From positions 1 through 64,000 of the forward strand of contig NZ_CABPSC010000002.1 in the NCBI RefSeq assembly GCF_902459585.1: 64,000 nucleotides of DNA, in the 5' to 3' direction. The notes under the pieces are model-generated. The model made no database searches. It worked only from the letters and a program-made list of their open reading frames with translations, and was not told the DNA's origin. This DNA is from Pandoraea nosoerga. Lineage in GTDB: Bacteria > Pseudomonadota > Gammaproteobacteria > Burkholderiales > Burkholderiaceae. The position numbers were made by a program, and so were the translations under genes. Of this stretch, positions 1 to 10,664 are shown one piece after another. Numbering within the stretch: position 1 is the stretch's first letter; every line of letters starts with the position of its first letter.

Positions 1-1
1 G

Positions 2-262
2 TCACTGCGGCCCGCCCCACCCGCGTCACCCGTGCCGCCAGACGCCGCGGGCAAGGCGACGCCGTCGTCGGCGCGCGCTTTGGCAGCGGACGGCCCGGTG
101 GTCGTGCGTCTGGGCGCCGGCGAGAGCAATTCGGGGTGGGCGAGGGCGGCTGCCGGCGCGGCGTCGCAGGCAGCGGCCGACGCGAAGCTCGCACGTGCGA
201 GCGATGCGTCGCGCAGCGACATGCCGACGTCGCTGCTCGATCGGTTCGGCCACTCACAGTAA
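2..262 (+). CDS. C-terminal end of a protein from the Tad pilus locus (partial)
   Basis: A reading frame is open from the window edge to a TAA at 260-262. The visible 86 residues are rich in Ala, Ser and Asp and show no recognisable domain. The next genes are a DUF3613 protein and a TadG-like protein, so this is probably the tail of the gene that precedes them in Tad loci, often a TPR-containing TadD-type protein. That identity is inferred from gene order only. A GTG at 32 would also serve as a start, but without upstream sequence the longer partial reading is preferred. Confidence 0.5.
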   Translation, partial: SLRPAPPASPVPPDAAGKATPSSARALAADGPVVVRLGAGESNSGWARAAAGAASQAAADAKLARASDASRSDMPTSLLDRFGHSQ

Positions 263-354
263 GGCAAGTCGCGCGAAGACGCTCGTGCGCGGGCGCCCCC
301 CGCCACGCATGGCGGCGCGCCTCAGGCAGGCTCACGCAACAGGAGGGAGACGGA

Positions 355-1050
355 ATGATGGCAGTCCGGAAGTTCACAGCAAAGGCGGGCATGCGCACGC
401 ACGCGGCCGGACGCCGGCACGCCGCCGCGTTCATCGCCCTCGCCAGGCTCGCCAGGTTCGGCGCCATGTTCGCCGCGTTCACCGTGTCCGCTGTATGGGC
501 AGGTAGCGCTGTCGCGCAAATCAGCGCGCCGATCACGGGGACGATGGGCAGCGCCAGTGCCGCGGCCGACGCGAACGCGCGCACCGTCGCGCCGCCGGCG
601 CAATCGGCGCAATCGGCGCAATCCGCGCAAGTGGCCGGCGATGTGGCTGGCGATGTGGCCGGCGATGTGGCCGCCGGTGCGGCGCAGCCGCGGGTCGTCC
701 AGGCCTCGCAGGCGGGGCAGCCAGGGCAGGCGGCACCGGCTGCCAGGGTGCCGGCCAACGTCGTGCGCCGCACCACGCCGCTGCGGGTCGGCGAACATGC
801 GTCCGACGGCATGCTCGGTGATGAAACCGAGGCGTTGCTGGCGCTCCAGGCGAGCAACCTCGCGGCAGGCCCGGGGCTGCCGATGCTGGGCGCCACCGCG
901 TCGCGCGCATACAAGCGCTATCTGGACAGCTTCACCTACGCGATTCCGCAGTTCTATCCGACGATGGTGCAAACCGAGAGCGGGGTGGGCAACAACAGTG
1001 GCAGTGGCGGAGCCGCACCGGCGGCGGCGGGGGCTGGCGCCAGCCAGTGA
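355..1050 (+). CDS. DUF3613-type exported protein of the Tad locus
   Basis: A 231-residue protein of unknown function. It starts at ATG 355 (a second ATG follows directly), placed about seven bases after a strong aggaggga ribosome site. Residues 1-60 form a long basic N-terminus and a hydrophobic stretch ending in AGSAVAQ, consistent with export. The middle is low complexity (Ala/Gln/Pro). The last third carries the conserved pattern ETEALLALQASN...LPMLGATAS...YKRYLDSF...IPQFY, which I recognise as the DUF3613 family found beside Tad pilus genes in Burkholderiales. The stop lies six bases before the TadG-like start, so the two are probably cotranscribed. The exact role in pilus assembly is unknown. 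Confidence 0.75.
   Translation: MMAVRKFTAKAGMRTHAAGRRHAAAFIALARLARFGAMFAAFTVSAVWAGSAVAQISAPITGTMGSASAAADANARTVAPPAQSAQSAQSAQVAGDVAGDVAGDVAAGAAQPRVVQASQAGQPGQAAPAARVPANVVRRTTPLRVGEHASDGMLGDETEALLALQASNLAAGPGLPMLGATASRAYKRYLDSFTYAIPQFYPTMVQTESGVGNNSGSGGAAPAAAGAGASQ
598..675 (+). repeat. In-frame tandem repeats in the DUF3613 gene
   Basis: Three copies of a 9-bp unit resembling gcgcaatcg (598-627) are followed by three copies of a 12-bp unit resembling gatgtggccggc (640-675). Both periods are multiples of three, so changes in copy number would lengthen or shorten the Ala/Gln/Asp-Val linker without breaking the frame. Confidence 0.7.
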
Positions 1051-1056
1051 CGTGAC

Positions 1057-3147
1057 ATGACTGCGCGTGCGCGTGTGCGCCATTTCGTTCGTGTTCCACC
1101 CGGCGTGCGGCAGCGCGGCTCGGTGCCGATCGTGGCCTTCGCCTTCGTGATCGTCGCGCTGGTTCTCGCGTTCGCGATCGACGCCGGGTATGCGTTCATG
1201 AAGCGGCGCGACCTGCAGCGCGCCGCGGACATGGCGGCGCTCGCCGGTGCGCAGACGCTGCCGGGCTGTGCGAACGCCACGTCGTATGCCGCCGTGGCGC
1301 AGGCCAACGTGACGTCGAATATGGGCAGCAACGTGAGCGGATTGCAGGTCACGTCGGCGTGCGGCATCTGGACCTCGCCCGCGGCGAACGCCACGGGCCC
1401 CGGAACGTTCGCCGCGGTGAGCTCGGGCAATGCCGCGAGCGGCAACGCGGTGCAGGTCACGCTCTCGCTCACGGTACCGTCGTTCTTCCAGCTCACAGGC
1501 AATCGCACGATCACGGCCACGGCCATCGCCCGCAAGGCGCCGGCGGTGGTGACGTTTACGGTCGACTCGGGCCTGCTCGCCCTCAACACGAGCAACTCGG
1601 TCCTCGCACCGCTGCTCAACACCATCGGGATATCGCCGTCGCTCTATGTGGGCGCGGCGCAGCAACTCGTAGGCGTCAATGTCACGCCGAAAGGCATTCT
1701 GCAGGCGCTGGGCGTACCGATCACGGGCGACGTGTCGGTGGCTTCGCTCACGGGCGTGGCCGCGGTGAGGAATCTCACGGTGGGCTCGTTGCTCAGCGCG
1801 ACGAATACGGCGCTCGCGACGCAAAACGGTGCGCTCTCGGCGTCGGTCACCGCGATGAACAACCTCATCAGCGTATTCGCCGGCAGCCCGGTGCTGAATC
1901 TGCCGATCAATCTGCTCAGCACGGCCACCACGCCCGGGATCATCGCGAATATCGACGCGGCGGGCGTCAGCGCCGCGAACGCGCTCACGGCGAACATCGG
2001 TGTCGCGGACCTGATCACTGCCGCCATCATCGGTGCGAACGGCACCAACGCGATCTCGATCAGCGCACCCGTCAATACGCTCGGGCTGTCGGTCTATGCA
2101 CGGGTGGTCGCGCCGCCGCAGGTGGGCGTCGGCGGCGTCGGCGCGACGGCCACGTCGGCGCAGCTGCGTCTTTTCGTGAGCGTCAATCCCGGCGCGACCG
2201 GGCCGGTCTCGTTGCTTGGCGGACTGCTGAGCGGTCTCAATACGACGCTGAACCTGCCGCTCGTGCTCGAACTGGCGCAGTCGAGCGCCACGGTAACGGC
2301 CCTGCAATGCGGGGCGACGCCAGCGGCGACGCTACAGGTGAATTCCGGGCTGGTGAACGTGTGCGTGGGCGGTACGGCCAGCGGCGTGAACATGGCGACC
2401 AATACGGCGAGCTGCACGACGCTCATGACGCAGCGCACGACGGTGGCGAGGCTGCTCGGCCTGATCGACGTGAACGCCAACGTCAATCTGTCGCTCGCCT
2501 CCAGCGCACCGGCGCCGATCACGTTCAGCGGTCCGTTTCCGCAGAGCGTCGGACCGATCGGAACGAGCGTGAATCTGGGTTCGATCGTCGGCGGCCTGCT
2601 GGCCGGTCTGTCGCTGGACGTGAGTGCGTCGGCGAGCGCCAGCACAGGCGCGCTCGGCACCGGACTCGTGAACAACGTGCCGGCCGCGGCGGCCGGCGCG
2701 ACGATCTCGACGGTCAACGCGTTTCTCAGTTCGGCCGCATCGGGACTGAAGACGACGACCAATGCACTGGGCAGCACGCTGGGCGGTGTCCTGACGTTGA
2801 ACCTGCCGCAGGTCGTGGGCGGCGTCGGCGGGCTGGTAACGGGGCTCGTCAACACGCTGGGCGGCATCGTGAACGGCTTGCTCGGCGGCCTCTCGGACCT
2901 CGTTTGCAATCTCGGCGGGAGTGCTGCAAATGCATGTCGTATCAACGCCGTATCGAATTCGATCGGCACGAGCGACATATCGCCCGTGCTCGGCAGCATT
3001 CTCTATACGTTGCTCAACCCGCTGCTCACGCCGTTGAGCACGCTGCTCAACACGCTTCTCACGTCGCTCGGCATCCAGCTGGGCATGACGACGGTAACGG
3101 TGGACAGCATCAACTGCCAGAACGGCCTCGTGCAACTGGTGTATTAG
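1057..3147 (+). CDS. TadG-like Flp pilus assembly protein
   Basis: A 696-residue envelope protein. Residues about 20-75 contain RGSVPIVAFAFVIVALVLAF followed by AIDAGYAFMKRRDLQRAAD and MAALAGAQTLPG. This is the TadE/TadG-type N-terminus: an inner-membrane helix, then the Q/R-x-AAD-x-AALAGA segment. The rest is a long Ala/Gly/Leu/Thr-rich periplasmic region with many repeats of the type LGGLLSGLN and only a few cysteines, ending in QNGLVQLVY. TadG-like proteins are minor pseudopilin-related or envelope-anchoring parts of the Tad system. It follows the DUF3613 gene by six bases and precedes a sigma-54 activator gene. No von Willebrand A motif could be identified, unlike classical TadG. Confidence 0.75.
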   Translation: MTARARVRHFVRVPPGVRQRGSVPIVAFAFVIVALVLAFAIDAGYAFMKRRDLQRAADMAALAGAQTLPGCANATSYAAVAQANVTSNMGSNVSGLQVTSACGIWTSPAANATGPGTFAAVSSGNAASGNAVQVTLSLTVPSFFQLTGNRTITATAIARKAPAVVTFTVDSGLLALNTSNSVLAPLLNTIGISPSLYVGAAQQLVGVNVTPKGILQALGVPITGDVSVASLTGVAAVRNLTVGSLLSATNTALATQNGALSASVTAMNNLISVFAGSPVLNLPINLLSTATTPGIIANIDAAGVSAANALTANIGVADLITAAIIGANGTNAISISAPVNTLGLSVYARVVAPPQVGVGGVGATATSAQLRLFVSVNPGATGPVSLLGGLLSGLNTTLNLPLVLELAQSSATVTALQCGATPAATLQVNSGLVNVCVGGTASGVNMATNTASCTTLMTQRTTVARLLGLIDVNANVNLSLASSAPAPITFSGPFPQSVGPIGTSVNLGSIVGGLLAGLSLDVSASASASTGALGTGLVNNVPAAAAGATISTVNAFLSSAASGLKTTTNALGSTLGGVLTLNLPQVVGGVGGLVTGLVNTLGGIVNGLLGGLSDLVCNLGGSAANACRINAVSNSIGTSDISPVLGSILYTLLNPLLTPLSTLLNTLLTSLGIQLGMTTVTVDSINCQNGLVQLVY

Positions 3148-3300
3148 CGGCGAAGTGGGGAAGCGCAGATATGCGGATGTGCGGATGTGCGAAGCGATGG
3201 ACCCGACCGAGACGGCCAGGCGTGCGGACGTCCCCCGGGGCGGCCGCACCGGATTTCATCATGACGGATGCCCGTGGTGTCCGGCGACCAGCGGAACAGC

Positions 3301-4698
3301 ATGAAAAGCAAGCCAATACGTGAAGATCTCGACGTGTACGTGTGGGAAGGCAAGTCGGATATTGCCGAGCGCGTCGCGCACTGTCTCGCGAGCTTCGACA
3401 TGGAGGTCATTCGTGCCGACGGCATGGATCTGTCGCGCGGGCGCACGAAGGCGAGGCCGTCTATCGCCGTGGTGAGCGTGTCGGTGATCGAGGGCGCTTC
3501 CACCAACGCGAATGAGTGGCAACTGGGCCATGGCATGCCCGTCATCTGGGTGGCGACTTCCCCGCGCGAGAACGATCCGCGGGTCTATCCGCCGGAATAC
3601 AGCAACATCCTCACGCTCGACTTCACCGGCGCCGAACTGCGCACGCTCATCTTCAAGCTCGCGGGCGCCATCGCCGAGGCGGACAAGGCGCCGGCGCCGA
3701 GCGATCCGCTCGTCGCGCAATCGAGCGCCATGCTCGCGCTGCTCGCCGAAGTCGACGCGTTCGCCGACTGCGATTCGAACGTGCTGATTCACGGCGAGAC
3801 GGGCGTCGGCAAGGAACGCATTGCACGGCTGCTGCACGACAAGCACAGCCACTACGGTCAGGGGCCGTTCGTGGCGGTGAACTGCGGCGCGATTCCCGAC
3901 GGGCTCTTCGAGTCGCACTTCTTCGGCCATGCCAAAGGGGCGTTCACAGGGGCGCTCTACTCGCACAAGGGCTATTTCGAGCAGGCCAACGACGGCACGC
4001 TGTTCCTCGACGAAATCGGCGATCTGCCGCTGTATCAGCAGGTCAAGCTGCTGCGCGTGCTGGAGGACAGCGCGGTGACGCGTCTGGGCTCGGCGCAGCC
4101 CGTCAAGCTCGACTTCCGACTGGTCGCGGCGACCAACAAGAACCTCAAGGCGATGGTGCGCGAAGAGTTGTTCCGTGCGGACCTGTTCTATCGCCTTGCC
4201 GTGATCGAGCTGCGCATTCCCAGCCTGGAAGAGCGCGGCCCCGTCGACAAGCTGGCGGTCTTCACGGCGTATCTCGGCAAGGTCGTGGGCGACGGCGAGA
4301 TCGGCGCGCAAGTGCCGCCGTGGTTGCGCGAGCTGGTCGAGGTCGGGGTGTTTCCGGGCAACGTCCGGGAAATGCGTAACATCGCCGAGCGCGTGGGTAT
4401 CATCTATCGCCAGTTGGGGGCGTGGGACGAGCGGCGCATTCGCCCGATCTTCGAGGCGCTCTCACCGGCGCCCGCCGCACGCGGCGACGACGTGGCGCGC
4501 GGCGGCGCACTGGTCGACCGCGCTCGCTGGGACGCGGCCGAGCGCGCCCGCATCGTCGCCGCGCTCGACGCCAACGGCTGGCGCCGTCAGGACACGGCCA
4601 ACGCGCTGGGCATCAGCCGCAAGGTCCTGTGGGAGAAAATGCGCAAATACCAGATTCTCGGCAACGACTCGGAACTGGCCAACGAGTACGAGGCTTGA
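3301..4698 (+). CDS. Sigma-54-dependent activator with degenerate receiver domain
   Basis: A 465-residue enhancer-binding protein likely to control the neighbouring Tad genes. Residues 1-130 resemble a response-regulator fold, but the strand where the phospho-acceptor Asp should sit reads [13 protein letters not shown] and has no Asp. The AAA+ domain (about 135-370) has Walker A GETGVGKE, the sigma-54 contact motif GAFTGA, Walker [14 protein letters not shown], and FRADLFYRL with the arginine region. A Fis-type helix-turn-helix ([20 protein letters not shown]) closes the protein. The ATG at 3301 matches the family start better than an in-frame ATG at 3268. Because phosphorylation looks impossible, activity may be set by a ligand such as c-di-GMP, as in VpsR or FleQ. 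That last point is inference. Confidence 0.85.
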   Translation: MKSKPIREDLDVYVWEGKSDIAERVAHCLASFDMEVIRADGMDLSRGRTKARPSIAVVSVSVIEGASTNANEWQLGHGMPVIWVATSPRENDPRVYPPEYSNILTLDFTGAELRTLIFKLAGAIAEADKAPAPSDPLVAQSSAMLALLAEVDAFADCDSNVLIHGETGVGKERIARLLHDKHSHYGQGPFVAVNCGAIPDGLFESHFFGHAKGAFTGALYSHKGYFEQANDGTLFLDEIGDLPLYQQVKLLRVLEDSAVTRLGSAQPVKLDFRLVAATNKNLKAMVREELFRADLFYRLAVIELRIPSLEERGPVDKLAVFTAYLGKVVGDGEIGAQVPPWLRELVEVGVFPGNVREMRNIAERVGIIYRQLGAWDERRIRPIFEALSPAPAARGDDVARGGALVDRARWDAAERARIVAALDANGWRRQDTANALGISRKVLWEKMRKYQILGNDSELANEYEA

Positions 4699-5037
4699 GA
4701 CGCCGGGGCCCGTCCCGGCACTCCCCATCCTGCGTGGGACAGACCTCGAAACGCCGTCGTATGACGGGATTTTTCCGACAAGCGAGTTCGCCCGTGCGGA
4801 ACCCGGCGCCCCCTGGAGTTGCGCGGTGTCAACAGATGAAATGGGGCGGCCACAATTGCGCATTCCCCGCTTGGAAGAGCGCCTGTCAATGGATAGAATT
4901 GTCGGCTATTGCGGGCATGCGGTTATCATTCCACAAATACGCAGGTCTCAGATCCTCGGGACGGAGTCCGGGGTGGCGAATGAATGCGACGAACAAGGGC
5001 CTGAAACGGCTCGGTCGATAACAGGAAAACAGATCAG
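4699..5037. other. Intergenic gap, one weak promoter candidate
   Basis: This 339-bp gap lies between the sigma-54 activator and the DUF2968 gene. The only signal seen is TTGTCG (4899-4904) and TTATCA (4923-4928), 18 bp apart, about 110 bp before the next start. No open frame with coding character and no clear terminator was found. Confidence 0.3.
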
Positions 5038-5763
5038 ATGAAAATCAGTGATTGCCGGGGGCGGTTTTGGTTGGGCGTGGGGGTGGCATGCCTGGCTGCC
5101 TGGGGGACGTCAGCAGGCGCAGCTGAAGCCGTCAAGGATGTGACCGGTGCGGCGCCCGCCCAGCTCGCGGCTCCGGCAGTGTCCGCAACGGCTGGGGCGC
5201 AGCCTGCCGCATCGGGGACGATCCAGGAACTGCGCGATCGCATCCAGAACAAGGAAGTCACCGAACTCCGTACCACGTACAACGGCCGCTACGGCGCGAG
5301 CCTGCTGTTCTATCCCCAGACGATGGGTTATTACGTGGCCCTGTTCCACGAAGGCCAGTTCTGGCGCGTGGTCAAGCTCAACAACGAGAAGAAGGCCGAG
5401 GCGCTCTACGGCGACTTCGTGCGCCAGACGCAGGTACTCGCCGACGTCGAGATCCGCCGCATCAAGCTCGAAGCACAGAAGGCGTTGATGGAGCGCCAGC
5501 TCGCCGAGAGCGAAGCGCGCCTGAACGCGGTGCAGAACGATCTCGCGATCCAGCGTCAGCAGGAGCAGGCCCTGGCACAGAACCAGCAGGCCATTCGCGA
5601 ACAGGCCTCGGCGCTCGAGACGGAACGCACGGCAGCCCGCATCCGCCTGACCGACCTGCAAGGCCAGATCCGCTCGCTCGAAGCCGAGCAGAACAGCGCC
5701 GACTCCGATCTCGTGCGCTCGGTCAAGAACGCCAGCGGCCGCAAGCCGGTCCGCCGCCGTTGA
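5038..5763 (+). CDS. DUF2968 family exported coiled-coil protein
   Basis: A 241-residue protein of unknown function that I recognise as the DUF2968 family of Burkholderiales. Residues 1-30 form a signal peptide (hydrophobic WLGVGVACLAAW, then SAGAA). Residues 60-125 hold the conserved part with LRTTYNGRYGASLLFY and a tract ending in FWRVVKLNN. From about residue 130 to 225 the sequence is rich in Glu, Gln, Leu and Arg with heptad spacing and is very likely a long coiled coil. The C-terminus is basic. The gene stands alone, with an intrinsic terminator 32 bp after its stop. It is probably a periplasmic scaffold or anchor; no enzyme motif is visible. Confidence 0.75.
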   Translation: MKISDCRGRFWLGVGVACLAAWGTSAGAAEAVKDVTGAAPAQLAAPAVSATAGAQPAASGTIQELRDRIQNKEVTELRTTYNGRYGASLLFYPQTMGYYVALFHEGQFWRVVKLNNEKKAEALYGDFVRQTQVLADVEIRRIKLEAQKALMERQLAESEARLNAVQNDLAIQRQQEQALAQNQQAIREQASALETERTAARIRLTDLQGQIRSLEAEQNSADSDLVRSVKNASGRKPVRRR

Positions 5764-5794
5764 ACGACGGGGCTACTCAGGGCCCCGGATGTAC

Positions 5795-5821
5795 AAAAAG
5801 CCGCCTCCGGGCGGCTTTTTT
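5795..5821 (+). terminator. Intrinsic terminator after the DUF2968 gene
   Basis: The stem aaaagccgcc / ggcggctttt encloses the 4-nt loop tccg and runs into a T tract. It lies about 30 bp after the DUF2968 stop codon. Confidence 0.9.
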
Positions 5822-6148
5822 CGTTGCGGCATGGCCGACCGCGGCCCGGCGGGGTGCCGCGCTACACCCAATCGGCAAGCCTGTCGACAGGCAGTCCGTC
5901 ATGGCCGGGATATGTCGCGCATTTGCAACTTGCAAACGGGCGTCCACAAGCCCGGAGCCCGGCGGCATAACATCGGTGAAACCCTTGCCCCATCGCACTG
6001 GTCACGGCGTGCGGCTCGAATTATCCTAGCGAAGCCCGTCATGCAGGACGCCCGGCACTCAGGACCTGCCCGGACTGGCGAGGGAACCGGCGCCCAGTTA
6101 GAATAGCGGCCATTTTGTGCAGCGCAATATTGCGATTACCCAAACCTT
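5822..6148 (+). promoter_or_regulatory. Gap upstream of kup with a candidate promoter
   Basis: This 327-bp gap holds TGGCGA (6076-6081) and TAGAAT (6099-6104), separated by 17 bp. Initiation would fall near 6111, about 38 bases before the kup ATG. The -10 is good and the -35 poor. Nothing else was recognised in the gap. Confidence 0.4.
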
Positions 6149-8041
6149 ATGACGCAAAACATTCGACACGGGCAGCGCCGTCAGGCTTTGCCCGCGCTCA
6201 TGGTGTCGGCCATCGGCGTGGTCTTCGGCGATATCGGTACCAGCCCGCTCTATGCGCTCAAGGAATGTTTCGATCCGCAGCACGGCATTCCGTTTAACCA
6301 ACAGGCCGTGTTCGGCATCATCTCGCTGCTGTTCTGGGCCTTGGTGGTCGTCGTTTCCCTGAAGTACGTGCTGTTCGTGATGCGAGCGGACAACCGAGGC
6401 GAAGGCGGCGTGCTCGCCCTCATGGCGCTGAGCCTGCGCAGCGTGCGCGGCGGCGGCCGATGGGCGTCGGTGCTCATGATGCTCGGCATGTTCGGCGCGT
6501 GCATGTTCTACGGCGACGCCGTCATCACACCCGCCATTTCCGTGATGTCGGCGGTCGAAGGCCTGGAGATCGCCGCACCGTCGCTCTCGCGCTTCGTCCT
6601 GCCGATCACGATCGTCATTCTGATCGTCCTGTTCTCGATGCAGAAGTCCGGCACGGCCAAGGTCGGCCGCCTGTTCGGACCGGTGATGGTGACGTGGTTC
6701 CTGATCCTCGGCGTGCTCGGCCTCTACAACATCGTGGCGGCGCCGGAGATCATCAAGGCGATCAATCCTTACTACGGCATTCACTTCATCCGCACGCACG
6801 CGCTGCAGGCGTATATCGTGCTCGGTTCCGTGTTCCTCGTGCTCACCGGCGCCGAAGCGCTCTACGCGGACATGGGTCACTTCGGCATCCGGCCGATTCG
6901 CTTCGCGTGGTCGTTTCTCGTCTTCCCGGCGCTGGCGCTGAACTACTTCGGCCAGGGTGCCTTGCTGCTGTCCGACCCGAAGGCCATCGAGAACCCGTTC
7001 TTCCTGCTGGCCCCGGACTGGGCGCTCCTGCCGCTCGTGATCGTGGCGACCGCGGCCACGGTCATCGCCTCGCAGGCGGTGATCTCGGGGGCGTTCTCCC
7101 TCACGAGCCAGGCGATTCAGCTCGGCTACGTGCCGCGCATGAAGATTCTGCACACGTCCGATCGTGAAATCGGCCAGATCTACATGCCGGTGATCAACTG
7201 GTCGCTGCTGCTCGTCATCATCTGGATCGTGCTGGCGTTCAAGTCCTCGAGCAACCTGGCGGCGGCATACGGTATCGCCGTGACGACGACGATGGTCATC
7301 ACGACGATTCTCGCGTGCGTAGTCATGGTCAAGGTGTGGAACTGGAACAAGTTGCTCGTGGCGCTGATTATCACGGGCTTTCTGGTGGTCGACTTCGCGT
7401 TCTTCGGCGCCAACCTGATCAAGGTGGAAGAGGGCGGCGGGCTGCCGCTCGCGCTGGGCGCATTCCTGTTCTTCATGTTGATGACGTGGCACAAGGGCCG
7501 TCAACTGCTGCGTGAGCGCACGGCCGCCGACGGTATTCCGCTCGGGCCCTTCCTGCAGGGGCTGCTCGCGCATCCGCCACATCGCGTGGCCGGCACGGCG
7601 ATCTATCTGACCGGCGGCAACACGCTCGTGCCGGTGAGCCTGCTGCACAACCTCAAGCACAACCGTATCCTGCACGAGCGCACGATTTTCCTTACCTTCC
7701 GCACGGTGGACGTGCCCTACGTGGAGGACGCCACGCGCATCGAGGTCAAGGACCACACCGGCGGCCTTTACAGCGTGGTGGCGACCTTCGGCTTTAACGA
7801 GACGCCCGATGTGAAGGAGGTGCTGCATCTGCTCGAGGAGAAGACGGACATGCATTTCGAGCTGATGGACACGTCGTTCTTCCTCGCGCGCGAGACCGTG
7901 GTGCCGACGAAGCTGCCGGGAATGTCGATCTGGCGCGAGCGTCTGTTCGCGTGGATGCATCAGAACGCGGCCAAGCCCACCGACTTCTTCAGCATTCCGG
8001 CGAACCGCGTCGTGGAGTTGGGCACGAAGATCGAAATCTGA
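6149..8041 (+). CDS. kup: Low-affinity potassium transporter Kup
   Basis: A 630-residue inner-membrane K+/H+ symporter, the normal size for Kup/TrkD. It opens with the family signature [20 protein letters not shown] (residues 17-36) and has about twelve hydrophobic segments up to residue 450, including [13 protein letters not shown] and [12 protein letters not shown] soluble C-terminal domain of about 180 residues follows. Kup brings potassium into the cell, chiefly under acidic or high-osmolarity conditions. The gene stands alone, with an upstream promoter candidate and a strong bidirectional terminator shared with the convergent tex gene. The start ATG fits the family N-terminus. Confidence 0.95.
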   Translation: MTQNIRHGQRRQALPALMVSAIGVVFGDIGTSPLYALKECFDPQHGIPFNQQAVFGIISLLFWALVVVVSLKYVLFVMRADNRGEGGVLALMALSLRSVRGGGRWASVLMMLGMFGACMFYGDAVITPAISVMSAVEGLEIAAPSLSRFVLPITIVILIVLFSMQKSGTAKVGRLFGPVMVTWFLILGVLGLYNIVAAPEIIKAINPYYGIHFIRTHALQAYIVLGSVFLVLTGAEALYADMGHFGIRPIRFAWSFLVFPALALNYFGQGALLLSDPKAIENPFFLLAPDWALLPLVIVATAATVIASQAVISGAFSLTSQAIQLGYVPRMKILHTSDREIGQIYMPVINWSLLLVIIWIVLAFKSSSNLAAAYGIAVTTTMVITTILACVVMVKVWNWNKLLVALIITGFLVVDFAFFGANLIKVEEGGGLPLALGAFLFFMLMTWHKGRQLLRERTAADGIPLGPFLQGLLAHPPHRVAGTAIYLTGGNTLVPVSLLHNLKHNRILHERTIFLTFRTVDVPYVEDATRIEVKDHTGGLYSVVATFGFNETPDVKEVLHLLEEKTDMHFELMDTSFFLARETVVPTKLPGMSIWRERLFAWMHQNAAKPTDFFSIPANRVVELGTKIEI

Positions 8042-8123
8042 GGCAGCGTGCGCGGTGCGGAGGCGACATGCCGCGCCGGTCTCGCATTGCCGTCGCGCGC
8101 GCCATCTCAGGCGTCGTCCCACG

Positions 8124-8155
8124 AAAAAAGCCCGCTCGATGGAGCGGGCTTTTTC
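8124..8155. terminator. Bidirectional terminator between kup and tex
   Basis: The stem aaaaagcccgctc / gagcgggcttttt encloses the short loop gatg. A tracts on the left and T tracts on the right let it serve both convergent genes. Confidence 0.9.
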
Positions 8156-8222
8156 ATTGCGACACGTCGTTCGCCCTCGCACGGACGCCACCTTCGCGCC
8201 GAGGGTGACATCGCGCGCGAGT

Positions 8223-10559
8223 TCAACGCTTGAGCTTGGCGAAGGCGGCGGCCATGGCGCTGACCGTCTCCGGCTCGCGTTGGCGGGGTGCGCCGCCGCC
8301 ACGCTGCGCACCGCCGCCGTGGCGCTGGGCGCCACTGTTGCCAGCGCGCTCGCCAGCACCGGCGGCCGGAAGGTCGTCGTTCAGACGCATGGTGAGCGAG
8401 ATGCGCTGACGGCGGGGGTCGACTTCGAGCACCTTGACCTTCACGATGTCGCCGGCCTTCACGACTTCGTGCGGGTCCTTGATGAACTTCGTCGACATGG
8501 CGGACACGTGGACCAGGCCGTCCTGATGCACGCCGATGTCGATGAACGCGCCGAATGCGGCCACGTTCGTCACCACGCCTTCGAGCTGCATGCCCGGCTT
8601 CAGGTCGGTCAGCTTCTCCACGCCCTCCTGGAACGTCGCGGTCTTGAACTCGGGACGCGGATCGCGGCCCGGCTTCTCGAGCTCGGTCAGGATGTCCTTG
8701 ATGGTCGGCAAGCCGAAACGCTCGTCGACAAATTCGTTCGCCGACAGGCTGCGCACCACCGGGCCGTTGCCCATCACGTCACCGATGGACTTCTTGATCT
8801 TGGCGAGAATGCGCTCGACGACCGGATAGGCTTCCGGGTGCACCGACGAGCGATCGAGCGGGTTGTCGCCGCCATTCACGCGCAGGAAGCCGGCAGCCTG
8901 CTCGAAGGTCTTGTCGCCAAGACGCGGCACCTTCTTGAGCGCCTCGCGGTTGGGGAACGGGCCGTTGCTGTCGCGAAAGTCCACGATGTTCTTCGCGAGC
9001 GTGCTGTTCAGGCCCGACACGCGCGCGAGCAGCGGGACCGACGCGGTGTTCACGTCCACGCCCACCGCGTTCACGCAGTCCTCGACCACGGCGTCGAGCA
9101 TGCGCGCCAGCTCCCGCTGGTTCACGTCGTGCTGGTACTGGCCGACGCCGATGGCCTTCGGCTCGATCTTGACCAGCTCGGCGAGCGGGTCCTGCAGGCG
9201 CCGAGCGATCGATACGGCGCCGCGCAGCGAGACGTCGAGTTCCGGGAATTCCTTGGCGGCGAATTCGGAGGCCGAATACACCGAGGCGCCGGCTTCCGAG
9301 ACCACGATCTTCTGCAGCTTGAGTTCGGGGTGGCGCTTGATGAGCTCGAGCGCGAGCTTGTCCGTCTCGCGCGACGCCGTGCCGTTGCCGATGCTCACGA
9401 GCTGCGCGCCCGTGGCGGCCGCGATTTTGGCCAGGCGTGAAATCGAACCTTCCCAGTCGCGGCGCGGTTCGTGCGGGTAGATGGTGTCGGTGCCGAGCAG
9501 CTTGCCGGTGGCATCGACGACGGCGACCTTCACGCCGGTGCGCAGGCCCGGGTCGAGGCCGATCACGCCCTTCGGGCCGGCCGGTGCGGCCAGCAGCAGC
9601 GCCTTGAGGTTGCGCGCGAACACGCGAATCGCTTCGTTCTCGGCGCGCTCGCGCAGTTGCGTGAGCAGCTCGGACTCGAGATGCGGCTGCACCTTCACGC
9701 GCCAGCACCAGCGGCACACGTCGGCCAGCCACTTGTCGGCGGCGCGGTTTTGCTGACGAATGCCGAAGTGCCCGGCAATCAGGCCTTCGCACGGGTGCGG
9801 CACCTGGGCGTCGAGCTCTTCGCCGAGGCCGAGTTTGACCATCAGGATGCCGAGATTGCGGCCGCGGAAGAGGGCGAGCGCGCGATGCGACGGGACGGCC
9901 GAGATCGGCTCGTCATAGTCGTAGTAGTCGCGGAATTTCTCGCCTTCCTCGTTTTCCTTGCCTTCGATGACTTTCGAGGACACCACGCCCTGAGTCCACA
10001 GGTAGTCGCGCAGCTTGCCGAGCAGTTCGGCCGTCTCGCCAAATTGCTCCGACAGGATGTCGCGCGCGCCGTCGAGCGCAGCCTTGACGTCGGCTACGCC
10101 TTTGCCGGCGTCGACGAACCTGGCGGCTTCGGTTTGCGGATCGAGCGTCGGGTCGGCGAGCAGCGCCTGCGCGAGCGGCTCGAGGCCGGCCTCACGGGCG
10201 ATCTGCGCACGCGTGCGGCGCTTCGGCTTGTACGGCAGATAAAGGTCTTCGAGCGTCTGCTTCGTGTCGGCCGCCTCGATGGCGGTGCGCAGTTCGTCGG
10301 TGAGCTTGCCCTGTTCGTCGATGCTCGCGAGGATCGCGGCGCGGCGATCTTCCAACTCGCGCAGATAAAGCAGGCGTTCTTCCAGCGTGCGCAATTGGGT
10401 GTCGTCGAGGTTGCCCGTCACTTCCTTGCGGTAGCGTGCGATGAATGGCACGGTGGCGCCTTCATCGAGCAATTGCACGGCGGCAGCGACCTGACGCGGC
10501 TGCACGCTAAGTTCGGCAGCGATGCGTTGAACGATCTGAAGAGCTACGTTTTGCGTCAT
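8223..10559 (-). CDS. tex: Tex, S1-domain transcription accessory protein
   Basis: A 778-residue nucleic-acid-binding protein matching Tex/YhgF. The N-terminal helical region ([20 protein letters not shown]...[11 protein letters not shown]) leads to a YqgF/RNase-H-like domain with [16 protein letters not shown] near residue 330. Helix-hairpin-helix segments follow (about 500-560, [18 protein letters not shown]), and then an S1 RNA-binding domain (about 650-720, [20 protein letters not shown]). The Gly/Arg-rich tail ends in AAAFAKLKR. Tex affects transcription and toxin expression in Bordetella and Neisseria and is widely conserved; its precise reaction is unsettled. It is convergent with kup and apparently monocistronic. 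Confidence 0.95.
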   Translation of the reverse strand: MTQNVALQIVQRIAAELSVQPRQVAAAVQLLDEGATVPFIARYRKEVTGNLDDTQLRTLEERLLYLRELEDRRAAILASIDEQGKLTDELRTAIEAADTKQTLEDLYLPYKPKRRTRAQIAREAGLEPLAQALLADPTLDPQTEAARFVDAGKGVADVKAALDGARDILSEQFGETAELLGKLRDYLWTQGVVSSKVIEGKENEEGEKFRDYYDYDEPISAVPSHRALALFRGRNLGILMVKLGLGEELDAQVPHPCEGLIAGHFGIRQQNRAADKWLADVCRWCWRVKVQPHLESELLTQLRERAENEAIRVFARNLKALLLAAPAGPKGVIGLDPGLRTGVKVAVVDATGKLLGTDTIYPHEPRRDWEGSISRLAKIAAATGAQLVSIGNGTASRETDKLALELIKRHPELKLQKIVVSEAGASVYSASEFAAKEFPELDVSLRGAVSIARRLQDPLAELVKIEPKAIGVGQYQHDVNQRELARMLDAVVEDCVNAVGVDVNTASVPLLARVSGLNSTLAKNIVDFRDSNGPFPNREALKKVPRLGDKTFEQAAGFLRVNGGDNPLDRSSVHPEAYPVVERILAKIKKSIGDVMGNGPVVRSLSANEFVDERFGLPTIKDILTELEKPGRDPRPEFKTATFQEGVEKLTDLKPGMQLEGVVTNVAAFGAFIDIGVHQDGLVHVSAMSTKFIKDPHEVVKAGDIVKVKVLEVDPRRQRISLTMRLNDDLPAAGAGERAGNSGAQRHGGGAQRGGGAPRQREPETVSAMAAAFAKLKR

Positions 10560-10664
10560 GAGTGTTGCGAATTACCCAAGTGCCAGGAGCGGGGCATTTT
10601 GCCATAAACGGCGGACGCGTCCGGGCGGGCAATGCTAAAATTTGACATCACTCTGCTCAACCTC

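Noticed and set aside
6098-8359. A 753-codon minus-strand frame opposite kup
   Set aside because: Antisense to a clear Kup with membrane segments. The frame's composition is Arg/His/Asp-rich and carries no family motif.
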